Below are positions 52,324 to 62,293 of a stretch of DNA of 64,000 bases, one piece after another (the stretch's first letter is position 1; each line of letters opens with the position of its first letter). Under the pieces are notes generated by a model. That model was not told the origin of the DNA. It worked only from the letters and a program-made list of their open reading frames with translations, and ran no database searches. The DNA comes from Nocardiopsis flavescens. Lineage in GTDB: Bacteria > Actinomycetota > Actinomycetes > Streptosporangiales > Streptosporangiaceae. The DNA lies in the NCBI RefSeq assembly GCF_900141985.1, contig NZ_FQZK01000019.1:1-64000 (forward strand). Direction: 5' to 3'. Position numbers and translations under genes: made by a program.

Positions 52324-53193
52324 GTGACTCCGGCGAACCCCGATCCGATCGAGGCCCTCCGCGACGCCTGCGCGCCCCTGCGCTTCCACCCGCTGCCCGA
52401 GCTGCTCGCGTTCGAGGAGCTGCACGGCCGCCCGGCGGGCGCCGTGCAGTGGTACTCCGCCGCGGCCCTGGCCGCCGAGGGCTGGGTGCCGATCCTGTTC
52501 GACAAGCTCCGCACCGAGCACGGACCCGGGCACCGGCTCCCCGCCGCCACCAACTTCCTGCGCGTCACCCTGCGCGAGCCGATCTTCCTGGTGTCGGCCT
52601 CGCTGTACCTGACCGGGCGCGCCCCCCTGCTCGACCCCGACACCCTCTACCTGCCCTGGGACACCCGCGCCGCCCGGTTCGGCACCCCCGTCTCGGCGGA
52701 CACCCGCTTCGCGGTCCTGCCGGGCGACCCGGCCGCCGGCCGACCCGACACCGTGACGGCCCGCGACGCCGACGAGCAGGTGCGGCTGGCCGCCGAGGCC
52801 CTGTTCGCGACGTTCGAGCCCCTCATCGACGCCCTGCACGGGCACTCGCGGGCGGGCAAGCGCACCCTGTGGGGCTGGGTGCTCGACACCCTGCACTTCT
52901 ACATGCTCAACCCGGCCCGCTACCTGGCCCGCGACGCCGGGGACGCCTGGGAGTCCGCCGAGCGCCTGGCCGACGCCGTGGTGGCGGCCGGGGCGGTCAC
53001 CCGCAGGCGCCCGCGCCTGTTCCCCTTCGCCCCCGGGCACCCGCAGGGCACCTGGGCCGTGCGCGGCACCTGCTGCTTCGACTACAAGGGCGACCCCGAG
53101 CACGGGTACTGCACCACGTGCCCGCTCAAGTGCGACACCGAGCGCGCCGAGAGCCTGGCCCAGTGGCTGCGCGACCCCGCGCTGGCGCCCTGA
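52324..53193 (+). CDS. FhuF-like ferric-siderophore reductase ((2Fe-2S) protein)
   Basis: 289 residues from GTG 52324. The C-terminus carries the FhuF cysteine pattern C-C-x10-C-x2-C (CCFDYKG ... YCTTCPLKC) that binds the [2Fe-2S] cluster, at about residues 250-270. The body contains WGWVLDTLHFYMLNPARY and the family's helical core. It reduces ferric siderophores in the cytoplasm. The iron box upstream supports regulation by iron. No siderophore genes are visible nearby. Confidence 0.9.
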   Translation: MTPANPDPIEALRDACAPLRFHPLPELLAFEELHGRPAGAVQWYSAAALAAEGWVPILFDKLRTEHGPGHRLPAATNFLRVTLREPIFLVSASLYLTGRAPLLDPDTLYLPWDTRAARFGTPVSADTRFAVLPGDPAAGRPDTVTARDADEQVRLAAEALFATFEPLIDALHGHSRAGKRTLWGWVLDTLHFYMLNPARYLARDAGDAWESAERLADAVVAAGAVTRRRPRLFPFAPGHPQGTWAVRGTCCFDYKGDPEHGYCTTCPLKCDTERAESLAQWLRDPALAP

Positions 53194-53420
53194 CCGCACA
53201 CGGAGCGGCCCGGTACCGCCCGGGTTCCCATGTCGGCCGCGACACCCCGGCGCTGCCGGGAGACCGCGACCGCCGCGCCGCGCACCGGGCACGGACCCGC
53301 CCGCCCGCCCGCGGGAACCGCCCCGGGGCCGACGGCCGGCACCGGGAACGCCGCCGCCGCGGCCCGCGCGCCCGGCACCGCCTTCGGACGGGCCCGCGGG
53401 GCCGCGCCGCGCACCGGCCC

Positions 53421-54608
53421 CTACTGGACCGGGCTCTCCACCGGCTCGCCGTAGTACGGCTCGAACACCACCCGGTCGGCCTCCACCAGCCCCTGCACGG
53501 TGATCACCCCGGACGTGCTCTGCCCCGGGACGAGCGTGCTCGCGTCCAGCTCCCGCGCGTCCATCCCCACCGCCTCGGCGGTGCTGTGCAGCGTCCCGGA
53601 GGCGTCGATGACGCTGAAGTACAGCGGGTTGACGTCCAGCGACTCCTGTCCCCCGTTGCTCACCGACACGTCGACGCTGGTGAAGTCGCCGGACGTGTAC
53701 AGCGGACCGGGTTCGAAGTCGGTGCGCCCGGCCGTCACCTCCGCGCCGCTGCTCCCCTCCCCGCGCCCCTGGGAGCCGGTCTCCCCGGGCCCGGGAGCCT
53801 GCGCCGTGGGCGGGCGGCTCTGCGCCATGAACAGGCCGACGGCGGTGCACCCGCCGCCCACCAGCAGCAGGAGCAGCAGCACACCGCAGCCGATGCCGAT
53901 GATCTTCCCCCAGGGGGTGGGCACGGCCTCGGGCGGCCCGTGCCCGCCGGGGGGCGCCCCGTAGCCGCCGGGCGGTCCCCCGCCGCCGGGGCCGCGGCCC
54001 GCGCCGAAGGCCGGCGGGGCCTGCCCGCCGTACCCGTCTCCGGCGGGCGCGTCCGGGTACGGCGGCCCCGCGTGGCCGCCCGCGGGCCGTCCGGCTCCGG
54101 TGCCCGGGGCGTCCGACTCCCCGTACCCGGGCGCGTAGCCCGCGTGCTCGTACCCCGCCTGGTAGGGGCCGTTGGGCCCCTCGGACAGCTCTCCGCCCAC
54201 CGGCTCGGGCGGGGCTCCCGTGGGGTGGTCCCGCGGCGGGTACCCGCCGGGCGGCTCCATCGGCGGCCCCGGCGGTTCCTGCGGCGCCCCGGCCCCGGGC
54301 GGCTCCGGCGGCGCCTCCCCCTCGGATGCGGCGTCCGGGTACGGCGTCCCCAGGGGCGGCGGGGTCCAGTGGACGCCGGGCGGGGGAGGCAGGTGGCCGC
54401 CCTCCTCCGGCGGTCCCGGGCGGTCCCCGGCCGGCCCGCCGTAGGGCGGGGGCGTTTGCGGGGGCTCGCCCGGCGGCTGCGGCCCGCCCCGCGCCGGGTC
54501 CTCGGGGTCGCCGGGCCGCCACTCCTCCGGGGGGCGGTGGTTCACCGGGTCGCCCGGCGTCTCCTGCGGTCGCTCCTGCGGCCCTTCCTCGGGTCCCCGA
54601 TCGGTCAC
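53421..54608 (-). CDS. Proline-rich single-pass membrane protein with DUF4352-like domain
   Basis: 395 residues from GTG 54608 with GGAGGGG upstream. Residues 1-225 are a Pro/Gly-rich cytoplasmic low-complexity tail. A single transmembrane helix (IIGIGCGVLLLLLLVGGG) precedes an outer domain: VDVSVSNGGQESLDVNPLYF and DASTLVPGQSTSGVITV, the immunoglobulin-like DUF4352 pattern. Function unknown; common in actinobacterial envelopes. Confidence 0.85.
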   Translation of the reverse strand: MTDRGPEEGPQERPQETPGDPVNHRPPEEWRPGDPEDPARGGPQPPGEPPQTPPPYGGPAGDRPGPPEEGGHLPPPPGVHWTPPPLGTPYPDAASEGEAPPEPPGAGAPQEPPGPPMEPPGGYPPRDHPTGAPPEPVGGELSEGPNGPYQAGYEHAGYAPGYGESDAPGTGAGRPAGGHAGPPYPDAPAGDGYGGQAPPAFGAGRGPGGGGPPGGYGAPPGGHGPPEAVPTPWGKIIGIGCGVLLLLLLVGGGCTAVGLFMAQSRPPTAQAPGPGETGSQGRGEGSSGAEVTAGRTDFEPGPLYTSGDFTSVDVSVSNGGQESLDVNPLYFSVIDASGTLHSTAEAVGMDARELDASTLVPGQSTSGVITVQGLVEADRVVFEPYYGEPVESPVQ

Positions 54609-54736
54609 GTGAGAACACCCCTCCAGTGGCGTCGGCCCACCGAGGGCGGTGGGCGCCCCAGACCTGCACGGTAACCGCGGGGGTCCGGGGCCCGGCGAAG
54701 CCGAACGGGCGTTTCCGGTAAAGGTCGGGATGTTTT

Positions 54737-56017
54737 TCAGCGGCCGGCCCGGCGGTCGGTGCGCACGGCGCGCAGGGCCAGCACGAACACCGGGACGGTG
54801 AACAGCGCCGCGAACAGGTTGAGGCCGCCGAAGCCCGTCTGGGCCAGGACCACCCCCGACAGCCCGCCCGCCGCGGCGCCCCCCAGGTTCATCAGCAGGT
54901 CGCTGACGCCCTGGGCGCGCGGGCGCACGCCCACCTCCAGCGACCCGGCCAGCAGCGCCGTGCCCGAGACCAGGCTCAGCGACCAGCCCAGGCCCAGCAG
55001 GACCAGGCCCGCGGTGACCATCGCCTCGTCGTGCCCGGCGGTGCCCGCCACCGCGGTCGCCGCCAGCAGCACCGCCTGCCCGGCCAGCAGCACCGGGACG
55101 CGGCCCAGCCGGTCGCTGAGCCAGCCCACCACCGGGGAGAACGCGTACATGCCGGCGATGTGCAGGGAGATGGTCAGGCCGATCACGGTCAGCGCCGCGC
55201 CGTGGTGCGACATGTGGACCGGGGTCATCGTCATGACCGCGACCATCACCGTGTGGGCGCAGACGATGCCGACCACGGCCAGCAGCGCGCCCGGGGAGGC
55301 GGCCACGACGCGCAGGACGGCGCGGATCGGCATCTTCGCGGGGGGCGGGGCCGCGGGGTCGGCCGAGGCCGCGGCGCGGGCCGCGGTGAGCAGCGGGTCC
55401 GGGCGCAGCAGCGCGAAGGTGAGCAGGGCGCCCAGGACGAATCCGGTGGTGGTGAACAGCACCGGTCCCAGCAGCTCGGGGAGGCCGACCAGGGCGGCGA
55501 CCCGGCCGCCGGGGGTGATGAGGTTGGGGCCCAGCACCGAGCCGACGGTGGTCGCCCACACCACGACGGACAGGTCGCGGCCCCGGCTGCGGTCCGAGGC
55601 CAGGTCGGCCGCGGCGTGGCGGGCCTGGAGGTTGGTGGCGGTCCCCGCGCCGACCAGCACCATGCCCAGCAGGAACAGCGGGAACAGGCCGGACACCGTG
55701 GCGGCGATGACGACGAGGCCGCCGGCCGCGCCCAGCGCCCACCCCAGCGCCAGCCCGGGGCGGCGCCCGCGGCGGGCCGCCAGCGAGGCCAGCGGCAGCG
55801 CGAAAACGGCGGCGCCCAGGGTGATCATGGTGGTGGCCATGCCCGACCAGGTGTCGGAGCCGGTGAGGTCGATCGCGATGAGGGCGCCCACCGCGAGCAT
55901 CGCCCCCATCCCGACACCGCCCACCACCTGGGTGAGCATGAGCGCCGCCACGGTGCGGCGCTGGAGGCGCAGGCGCGTCTCCTCCGGCAGGGCACCGGGA
56001 ACGATGTGCGTGGACAC
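54737..56017 (-). CDS. MFS transporter
   Basis: 426 residues, ATG 56017, about 12 transmembrane helices. The loop 2-3 signature is ASLAARRGRRPGLALG and the second-half equivalent VVGWLSDRLGRVPVLL. A HMSHHG cluster sits in a central helix. Substrate unknown. Monocistronic by spacing. Confidence 0.9.
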   Translation of the reverse strand: MSTHIVPGALPEETRLRLQRRTVAALMLTQVVGGVGMGAMLAVGALIAIDLTGSDTWSGMATTMITLGAAVFALPLASLAARRGRRPGLALGWALGAAGGLVVIAATVSGLFPLFLLGMVLVGAGTATNLQARHAAADLASDRSRGRDLSVVVWATTVGSVLGPNLITPGGRVAALVGLPELLGPVLFTTTGFVLGALLTFALLRPDPLLTAARAAASADPAAPPPAKMPIRAVLRVVAASPGALLAVVGIVCAHTVMVAVMTMTPVHMSHHGAALTVIGLTISLHIAGMYAFSPVVGWLSDRLGRVPVLLAGQAVLLAATAVAGTAGHDEAMVTAGLVLLGLGWSLSLVSGTALLAGSLEVGVRPRAQGVSDLLMNLGGAAAGGLSGVVLAQTGFGGLNLFAALFTVPVFVLALRAVRTDRRAGR

Positions 56018-56109
56018 GCGACCTACTTCCGATTCGTCCGATCAACGGTGGAATCGTAACCCCGCGTTCACATGGTCCGCCATGTCGCGTTATCCACTAT
56101 TTCGGACAT

Positions 56110-56352
56110 TCAGCGGCGGCGGTGGCGCCAGCCGAGGTAGTCGTGCTCGCGCTCGACCTGGCGCATCCCGGAGTAGAGGTCGCCGGGGTCGGCCGCGCTG
56201 ATGACCACACCCCGCGCGGGGATCACGGGCCAGCAGGCGAAGGCCCAGTACCGGCGGGTGTGAACACCCCAGAACACGACCCAGGCGCCCTGTTTCTGCC
56301 ACTGGATGTGCTCGGCGATCCGACGCTGCTCGGCGTCCCTCGTGTCGTCCAT
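56110..56352 (-). CDS. Small hypothetical protein, Trp-rich
   Basis: 80 residues from ATG 56352; no good ribosome site, and an alternative GTG at 56376 would add eight residues. Sequence features: EHIQWQKQGAWVVFWGVHTRRYWAFACW, then PGDLYSGMRQVEREHDYLGWRHRRR. Codon bias supports the frame. No family recognised. Confidence 0.6.
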   Translation of the reverse strand: MDDTRDAEQRRIAEHIQWQKQGAWVVFWGVHTRRYWAFACWPVIPARGVVISAADPGDLYSGMRQVEREHDYLGWRHRRR

Positions 56353-56521
56353 TCCGCACCGGGATGTACCCGGCACCGGCGTGCCCGACCAGACCGGAAT
56401 CGGCCATGCGGCAAGGGTTTTCGGCCCCTTGCGGAACGTCGTCGGCGTCCGCGCGGGGGCCGGGGCCCGGCCGCGGGCCCCGCCCGGGGCGGGCGGGCCC
56501 GGACGGGGACGCGCGCGCGGC

Positions 56522-56929
56522 TCAGCGGCCGGGGACCAGCTCCGGGTCGCCCGGGACCGGCTCGGCCGGGTCGGCGCCCAGCGCCACCACCCGGTTGTCC
56601 CGGTCCACGTGCACGATGTGGGGGACGTGCCCGGCGCGCTCGGCCTCGGTCAGCTGCGCGTAGGAGATGATGATGACCAGGTCGCCGGGGCTGACCAGCC
56701 GGGCCGCCGCCCCGTTGATGCCGATGACGCCGCTGCCGCGCTCGCCGGTGATCGCGTAGGTGACGAGCCGGGCGCCGTTGTCGATGTCGACGATGTGGAC
56801 CTGTTCGCCGTCGACGATGTCGGCGGCGTCCAGCAGGTCGGCGTCGATGGTCACCGAGCCGACGTAGTGCAGGTCGGCCTGGGTCACGGTGGCGCGGTGG
56901 ATCTTGCCGTTGATGAGGGTGCGCAGCAC
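56522..56929 (-). CDS. panD: Aspartate 1-decarboxylase (pyruvoyl proenzyme)
   Basis: 135 residues. MLRTLINGKIHRATVTQADLHYVGS contains Gly24-Ser25, the self-cleavage site that creates the pyruvoyl group; Lys9 and the DADLLDAADI, GINGAAARLVSPGDLVIIISYA motifs complete the family pattern. Makes beta-alanine for pantothenate. Divergent from a LacI regulator. Confidence 0.96.
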   Translation of the reverse strand: MLRTLINGKIHRATVTQADLHYVGSVTIDADLLDAADIVDGEQVHIVDIDNGARLVTYAITGERGSGVIGINGAAARLVSPGDLVIIISYAQLTEAERAGHVPHIVHVDRDNRVVALGADPAEPVPGDPELVPGR

Positions 56930-57165
56930 TGCTCGGTCCTCGCTTCAGGTGTCTTGCGGACTACAGGCCCCTCGCGGGGTCCCGTGCCCCTCCATGATGG
57001 CGTCCGCCGTGACCGCTTTCGACCACGGGGTCCCCCTCGCGATCAACGCCCCTTTCGGGACCCCTGTTCCCCGCCGGCGCGCGCCGCGCGGGGCGGTCCG
57101 TGCGGGACAATGGGACCGTCCCGGGCGCCCGACGGCCCCGGGCCGCTCCCGATCGTCGAAGCCGG

Positions 57166-58233
57166 ATGCAGGTGTCGGTGAACCACAGCGACGGCCCCCG
57201 GGCCGCCTCCGAGCCGGCGCGCAGGGCCACCATGCGCGACGTCGCCGCCCTGGCCGGGGTGAGCATCAAGACCGTCTCGCGCGTCATCAACGGGGCGCCC
57301 TCGGTCTCCGACGGGCTGCGCGACCGCGTCACCGGCGCCATCGCGCGCCTGGACTTCCGGCCCAATCTCGCGGCCAGCAGCCTGCGGCGCGCCGACGGGG
57401 CCACCCGCCAGATCGCCCTGCTGCTGGAGGACGTCGCCAACCCGTTCTCGGCCGCGCTGAGCCGGGCGGTGGAGGACGCGGCCCGCGAGCGCGGCACCCT
57501 GGTGTTCGCGGGCAGCCTCGACGAGGACCCGCTGCGGGAGACGGAGCTGGTGCGCGCGGCCACCCTGCACCGGGTGGACGGCATCCTGCTGGTCCCGGCC
57601 GGGCCGGACCACGGCTACCTGGAGCGGGAGGTCCGCAGCGGGACCCCGGTGGTGTTCGCCGACCGGCCCCCGCGCGGCCTGGCCGCCGACGCGGTGCTGG
57701 CCACCAACGAGGAGGGGGCGCGGGAGGCGGTGCTGCACCTGGCCGACCACGGGCACACCGAGATCGCGTTCCTGGGCGGCGAGCGGCGCATCAGCACCTC
57801 GGCCGAACGGCTGGCGGGCTACCGGGCGGCGCTGGCCGAACGGGGGCTGGCCGAGCGCCCCGGGCGCGTGGCGGACGACCTGCCCGATGCGGGGAGCGCG
57901 GCGCGGGCGGTGGCGGCGATGCTGGACTCGGGCGATCCGCCCACGGCCCTGTTCACCGCGCAGAACCTGGTGACGATCGGCGCCATCCGCACCCTCCAGG
58001 AGCGCGGGCTGCACGGCCGCGTGGCGGTGGCGGGGTTCGACGACTTCCCCATGGCCGACCTGCTGCTGCCCCGCGTGACGGTGGTCGCCCAGGACGTGGC
58101 GGGCATCGGCGCGCTCGCGGTGCGCCGCCTGTTCGCGCGCATCGCGGGCGACGCCTCCCCGCCCCGCGAGGAGCGGGTGCCCACCTCCCTGGTCGTCCGC
58201 GGCTCCGGCGAGATCCCCCCGCCGCCCCGCTGA
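57166..58233 (+). CDS. LacI family transcriptional regulator
   Basis: 355 residues from ATG 57166 (GTG 57178 is an alternative). The N-terminal HTH (DVAALAGVSIKTVSRVING) with the hinge helix LRRADGATR precedes a periplasmic-binding-like domain (FADRPPRGLAADAVLATNEEGA, GGERRISTSAERLAGY, VAGFDDFPMADLLLP). Sugar-responsive repression is typical. The target is unclear: neither panD nor the helicase is a usual LacI target. Confidence 0.9.
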   Translation: MQVSVNHSDGPRAASEPARRATMRDVAALAGVSIKTVSRVINGAPSVSDGLRDRVTGAIARLDFRPNLAASSLRRADGATRQIALLLEDVANPFSAALSRAVEDAARERGTLVFAGSLDEDPLRETELVRAATLHRVDGILLVPAGPDHGYLEREVRSGTPVVFADRPPRGLAADAVLATNEEGAREAVLHLADHGHTEIAFLGGERRISTSAERLAGYRAALAERGLAERPGRVADDLPDAGSAARAVAAMLDSGDPPTALFTAQNLVTIGAIRTLQERGLHGRVAVAGFDDFPMADLLLPRVTVVAQDVAGIGALAVRRLFARIAGDASPPREERVPTSLVVRGSGEIPPPPR

Positions 58234-58236
58234 GCG

Positions 58237-58255
58237 CCGCCCCCGCCGGGGGCGG
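58237..58255 (+). terminator. Hairpin after the LacI gene
   Basis: CCGCCCCC (58237-58244) with GGGGGCGG (58248-58255), 3-base loop, starting four bases after the stop codon. Confidence 0.65.
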
Positions 58256-58411
58256 GTCCGCACGGCCCCCGCGGCCGGGTACGGCCGCGCACGCGCACGC
58301 GGGCCGGTCGCCTCCCGGGGCCGCGCTCCCGGCCCGGGGCACCGGAGCGCGCCCGCGGGCCGGCGGGCACGCGGGCCGACCTCCCGGGGCGGCCGACCCG
58401 CGCGCGGACCC

Positions 58412-61294
58412 CTACGTGAAGGACGAGTAGGCGACCACGCCGCGGCGCACCAGGTCGGAGGCCTTGCGCGCGGTGGAGCGCACCCCCTGGTCGTTGGTGG
58501 CCCCCGCGATCTGCCCGAGCATGTCCACCAGCATCTTGGCGGTGCGCACGAAGTCGCCCGCGGGCATGTCGGCCTGGCGCAGGATCGCGTCCAGCCGGTC
58601 CCCGCGCGCCCAGCGGTGCGCCGTCCACACGAACCCCAGGTCGGGGCGGCGCAGGAACGTCACCCGGTGGCGCGCCTCCACCTCGTTCAGCTCGCCCCAC
58701 AGCCGCACCATCTCGGCCAGGGTGTCGTCCACCCGCCCCCCGGGCAGGCGCGGGTACGCCTCGTCGTTGCGGCGCGCCTCGTACACCAGGGACGCCGCGC
58801 AGGCCGCCAGCTCCACCGGCGAGAGGTCCTTCCACAGGCCCCGGCGCAGGCACTCCGCGACCAGCAGGTCCAGCTCCGAGTACACCTTGGCCAGCCGCGC
58901 CCCGTCGTCGGAGACGTCGTCGCCGTCCAGGTACCCCAGGTCCTCCAGCACCCCGCACACGCGGTCGAAGGTGCGGGAGATGACGTGGGAGCGGCCCTCC
59001 ACCCGGCGGCGCAGCGCGTCGGTCTCGCGCTGGAGCCGGTGGTGGCGCTCCGCCCAGCGGGCGTGGTCCTCGCGCTCGGCGCACCCGTGGCAGGGGTGGG
59101 CCCGCAGCGCGGCGCGCAGCCGCACCACCTCGGCGTCCTCCCCCGCGTTGCGCGGCGCCCGCTCGTAGACGGGGTCGGTCCCCTGCTCCTGGAGCTTGTT
59201 GCGCAGCGTGGAGGCCAGGTCCTGGCGCGAGCGCGGCGACTTGGCCGAGAACGACTTGGGGATGCGCATCCGCCCCGACGGCCGCACCGGGACCGGGAAG
59301 TCCGTCGCGTTGATGCGCTTGACCTGCTTGTCCACGGTCAGCACCAGCGGCGCGGGCAGGTCGTGGCGCAGCCCCGGGTCCAGCACGACCGCGTGCCCGG
59401 TGTGGCGGCCCGCGGGGATGCGGATGATGTCGCCGGCCCGGAGTTTCTCCAGGCTCTCCAGCGCCTCCTCCCGGCGGCGCGAGGACCGGTTCTTGGACAG
59501 CATCGACTCCCGGTCGCCCAGCTCCCGGCGCAGCCCGGCGTACTCCATGAAGTCGCCCAGGTGGCACTCCGCGGACGCCGCGTACCCCTCCAGCGCCTCC
59601 TCGTGCTTGCGCAGCTGCTTGACCAGGCCCACCACGGCGCGGTCGGCCTGGAACTGCGCGAAGGACTCCTCCAGCATCGAGCGGCTGCGCCGCCGCCCCA
59701 CCTGGCCGACGAGGTTGACGGCCATGTTGTAGGACGGCTGGAAGCTGGAGTTGAGCGGGTAGGTGCGGGTGCCCGCCAGCCCGGCGATGGTCTCGGGGTC
59801 GCTGCCGGCCTGCCAGACGACGACCGCGTGCCCCTCCACGTCGATGCCTCGCCGGCCGGCCCGCCCGGTGAGCTGCGTGTACTCCCCCGGGGTCAGCTGG
59901 ACGTGCGCCTCGCCGTTCCACTTGTCGATCTTCTCGATGACCACCGTGCGGGCCGGCATGTTGATGCCCAGCGCCAGGGTCTCGGTGGCGAACACCGCGC
60001 GGATCAGCCCGCGCGAGAACAGGTGCTCGACGATCTCCTTGAACGTCGGCAGCATCCCCGCGTGGTGGGCGGCGATCCCGCACTCCAGGGCGCGCAGCCA
60101 CTGGTCGAACCCGAGCACGGCCAGGTCCGCGCCGGGGATGTCGGCGCAGCGCGTCTCCGCGTACTCGCGGATGTACTCGGCCTCCTCGGCGGTGGTCAGG
60201 ACCAGCCCCGAGGACAGGCACTGGCGGACGGCGTCGTCGCACCCGGCCCGGCTGAAGACGAACGTGATGGCCGGCAGCAGCCCGAGGTCGTCCAGCTCCT
60301 CGACGATCGCGGGGCGCGAGGGCGGCGCGAACCGGCTGCGCGGGCGCATCTTGCCGCGCGAGCGCGACTGCGGGTGCCGCTTGCGGTGGGCCAGCTGGGT
60401 GAGCCGGGAGTCCTCCTCGGCGATGCGCGACAGCCGCGGGTTGATCCGCAGCGTGCGGCCGCCCACGTGGATCTCCCGGGGCTGCATGCCCCGCTCGCGC
60501 CTGCGCTTCTTGCCGCCCCGGCGCTCCCGGCCGCGGTCACCGCGCTCCCCGGCGTCCCCGCCGTCACCGGCGCCGTCGCCCTCGGCGGCGGCCCCGGTGT
60601 CCTCGTCCGGGTCCAGGTCCACGAACAGGTCGTGGACGCGCTCGCCCACCATGACGTGCTGCCACAGCGGGACGGGGCGCTTCTCGTCCACGATGACGGT
60701 GGTGTCGCCGCGCACCTGCTGAAGCCACTCGCCGAACTCCTCGGCGTTGGACACGGTGGCGGAGAGGGCGACCATGCGCACCGACTCGGGCAGGTGGATG
60801 ATCACCTCCTCCCAGACCGCGCCGCGGAACCGGTCGGCGAGGTAGTGGACCTCGTCCATCACCACGTACGCGAGCCCGCCGAGGGTCGCCGAGCCCTCGT
60901 AGAGCATGTTGCGCAGCACCTCGGTGGTCATGACGACCACCGGGGCGTCGCCGTTGACGCTGTTGTCACCGGTCAGCAGGCCGACCCGGTCGGCGCCGTA
61001 GCGCGCGACCAGGTCGTTGTACTTCTGGTTGGACAGCGCCTTGATCGGCGTGGTGTAGAAGCACTTGGTGCCCTCGGCCAGGGCCAGGTGCACGGCGAAC
61101 TCGCCGACCACCGTCTTGCCCGAACCCGTCGGGGCGGCCACCAGCACCCCGTGGCCGCCCTCCAGAGCCTTGCAGGCCCGCACCTGGAAGGGGTCGAAAT
61201 CGAACCCGTACAGCCCCTGGAACGCCGTGATGGCGGGGCTGGAGGCGCCCTGGTTGCGGCGGAAGGCGGCGTACCGCTCAGCGTGACTACTCAT
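58412..61294 (-). CDS. helY: DExH-box RNA helicase, Ski2/Mtr4-like (HelY)
   Basis: 960 residues from ATG 61294. Motif I is VLVAAPTGSGKTVVG, motif II MDEVHYLADRFRGAVWEEV, motif III LSATVSNAEEFGEWL, motif VI YTQLTGRAGRRGIDVEG. The C-terminal DSHCT domain is present (ISRTFDRVCGVLEDLGYLD to the end). A charged insertion of Gly/Asp/Arg between residues 230 and 290 is variable in the family. Related to the actinobacterial HelY helicase; role in RNA turnover is inferred. Confidence 0.93.
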   Translation of the reverse strand: MSSHAERYAAFRRNQGASSPAITAFQGLYGFDFDPFQVRACKALEGGHGVLVAAPTGSGKTVVGEFAVHLALAEGTKCFYTTPIKALSNQKYNDLVARYGADRVGLLTGDNSVNGDAPVVVMTTEVLRNMLYEGSATLGGLAYVVMDEVHYLADRFRGAVWEEVIIHLPESVRMVALSATVSNAEEFGEWLQQVRGDTTVIVDEKRPVPLWQHVMVGERVHDLFVDLDPDEDTGAAAEGDGAGDGGDAGERGDRGRERRGGKKRRRERGMQPREIHVGGRTLRINPRLSRIAEEDSRLTQLAHRKRHPQSRSRGKMRPRSRFAPPSRPAIVEELDDLGLLPAITFVFSRAGCDDAVRQCLSSGLVLTTAEEAEYIREYAETRCADIPGADLAVLGFDQWLRALECGIAAHHAGMLPTFKEIVEHLFSRGLIRAVFATETLALGINMPARTVVIEKIDKWNGEAHVQLTPGEYTQLTGRAGRRGIDVEGHAVVVWQAGSDPETIAGLAGTRTYPLNSSFQPSYNMAVNLVGQVGRRRSRSMLEESFAQFQADRAVVGLVKQLRKHEEALEGYAASAECHLGDFMEYAGLRRELGDRESMLSKNRSSRRREEALESLEKLRAGDIIRIPAGRHTGHAVVLDPGLRHDLPAPLVLTVDKQVKRINATDFPVPVRPSGRMRIPKSFSAKSPRSRQDLASTLRNKLQEQGTDPVYERAPRNAGEDAEVVRLRAALRAHPCHGCAEREDHARWAERHHRLQRETDALRRRVEGRSHVISRTFDRVCGVLEDLGYLDGDDVSDDGARLAKVYSELDLLVAECLRRGLWKDLSPVELAACAASLVYEARRNDEAYPRLPGGRVDDTLAEMVRLWGELNEVEARHRVTFLRRPDLGFVWTAHRWARGDRLDAILRQADMPAGDFVRTAKMLVDMLGQIAGATNDQGVRSTARKASDLVRRGVVAYSSFT

Positions 61295-61306
61295 AGGGCT
61301 CCCAGC

Positions 61307-62206
61307 CTATGAGGTCAGCTCCAACATCTCGACCGACTTCGGCACCACCTCGCACACCAGTGACGGCTCCCCGATGCGCTCCCCGTCCGCGTAGACGGGC
61401 ACGCCCTGGGCCCGGATGGCCACGGTGCGCCCGCGCTCGACGATGATCTCGGGGCGGTCGAGGTGCCCGCCGGTGAAGACCAGGGGGAACAGGAGCAGGA
61501 AGCGCGCCAGCGACGTCCGGCGGCCGAAGACCACGTCCAGGAGGCCGTCGTCGGGCTCGGCGGCGGCGCACACCTTCATGCCGCCCCCGTAGGAGGAGGT
61601 GTTGCCCACGGCCACGAGCATGCCCGGCTCGTCGATGACCCGGCCGTCGACGTCGATCTCGTAGCGCGCGGCCTTGAAGGACCCCAGCTCGGCGGCGATG
61701 CCCGCCAGGTAGCCGGCGCGGCCGGCCTTGAACCGGAACCCGTTGACCCGCTCGTTGACGCGGGCGTCGAACCCGCAGGCCAGCACGCTGAGGAAGTGGC
61801 GGCGGGTGCCGTCCGCCAGCTCCACGCGCACGCAGTCCACCGAGCGGGTGCGCCCGCGCAGGACCGCGGCGGCCACGTCGCGCATCGACCCGCGGGGGCG
61901 GCCGAAGGCGCGGGCGATGTCGTTGCCGGTGCCGGTGGGCACCACGGCCAGGGGGACCCCGGTGCCGACCACCGCCTGGAGGGCCTGGTGGACCAGCCCG
62001 TCACCGCCCACGGCGACGAGGGCGTGGGGGTTGTCGGCCGCGGCCAGGCGGGCCATGCGGCGGCTGTCGGCGGCCGACCCGCCGCTGTAGACGTGGACGC
62101 GCGCCCCGGCCTCCCGCAGCGCCTCCTTGAGGCGCACGGCGGTGACGGCGGCGCGGCGCCGTCCCGACTTGGGGTTGACCAGCAGGGCGATGTGAGGCGA
62201 CGACAT
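61307..62206 (-). CDS. Diacylglycerol kinase family lipid kinase
   Basis: 299 residues from ATG 62206. HIALLVNPKSGRRRA at the start, the catalytic GGDG in VAVGGDGLVHQAL, and VVPTGTGNDIARA. NTSSYGGGMKVCAAAEPDDGLLDVV and IRAQGVPVYADGERIG belong to the DagK/YegS fold. Phosphorylates diacylglycerol or a related lipid at the membrane. 12 bp upstream of the helicase start, so likely one transcript. Confidence 0.93.
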   Translation of the reverse strand: MSSPHIALLVNPKSGRRRAAVTAVRLKEALREAGARVHVYSGGSAADSRRMARLAAADNPHALVAVGGDGLVHQALQAVVGTGVPLAVVPTGTGNDIARAFGRPRGSMRDVAAAVLRGRTRSVDCVRVELADGTRRHFLSVLACGFDARVNERVNGFRFKAGRAGYLAGIAAELGSFKAARYEIDVDGRVIDEPGMLVAVGNTSSYGGGMKVCAAAEPDDGLLDVVFGRRTSLARFLLLFPLVFTGGHLDRPEIIVERGRTVAIRAQGVPVYADGERIGEPSLVCEVVPKSVEMLELTS

Positions 62207-62293
62207 GGAGGTCCTTCGCTACCCGGGGGCGGGGAGGGTGTACGGACGGCACGGGGACGCCCCCACACCCTCGCGCCCGGGTGAACGGCCTGG

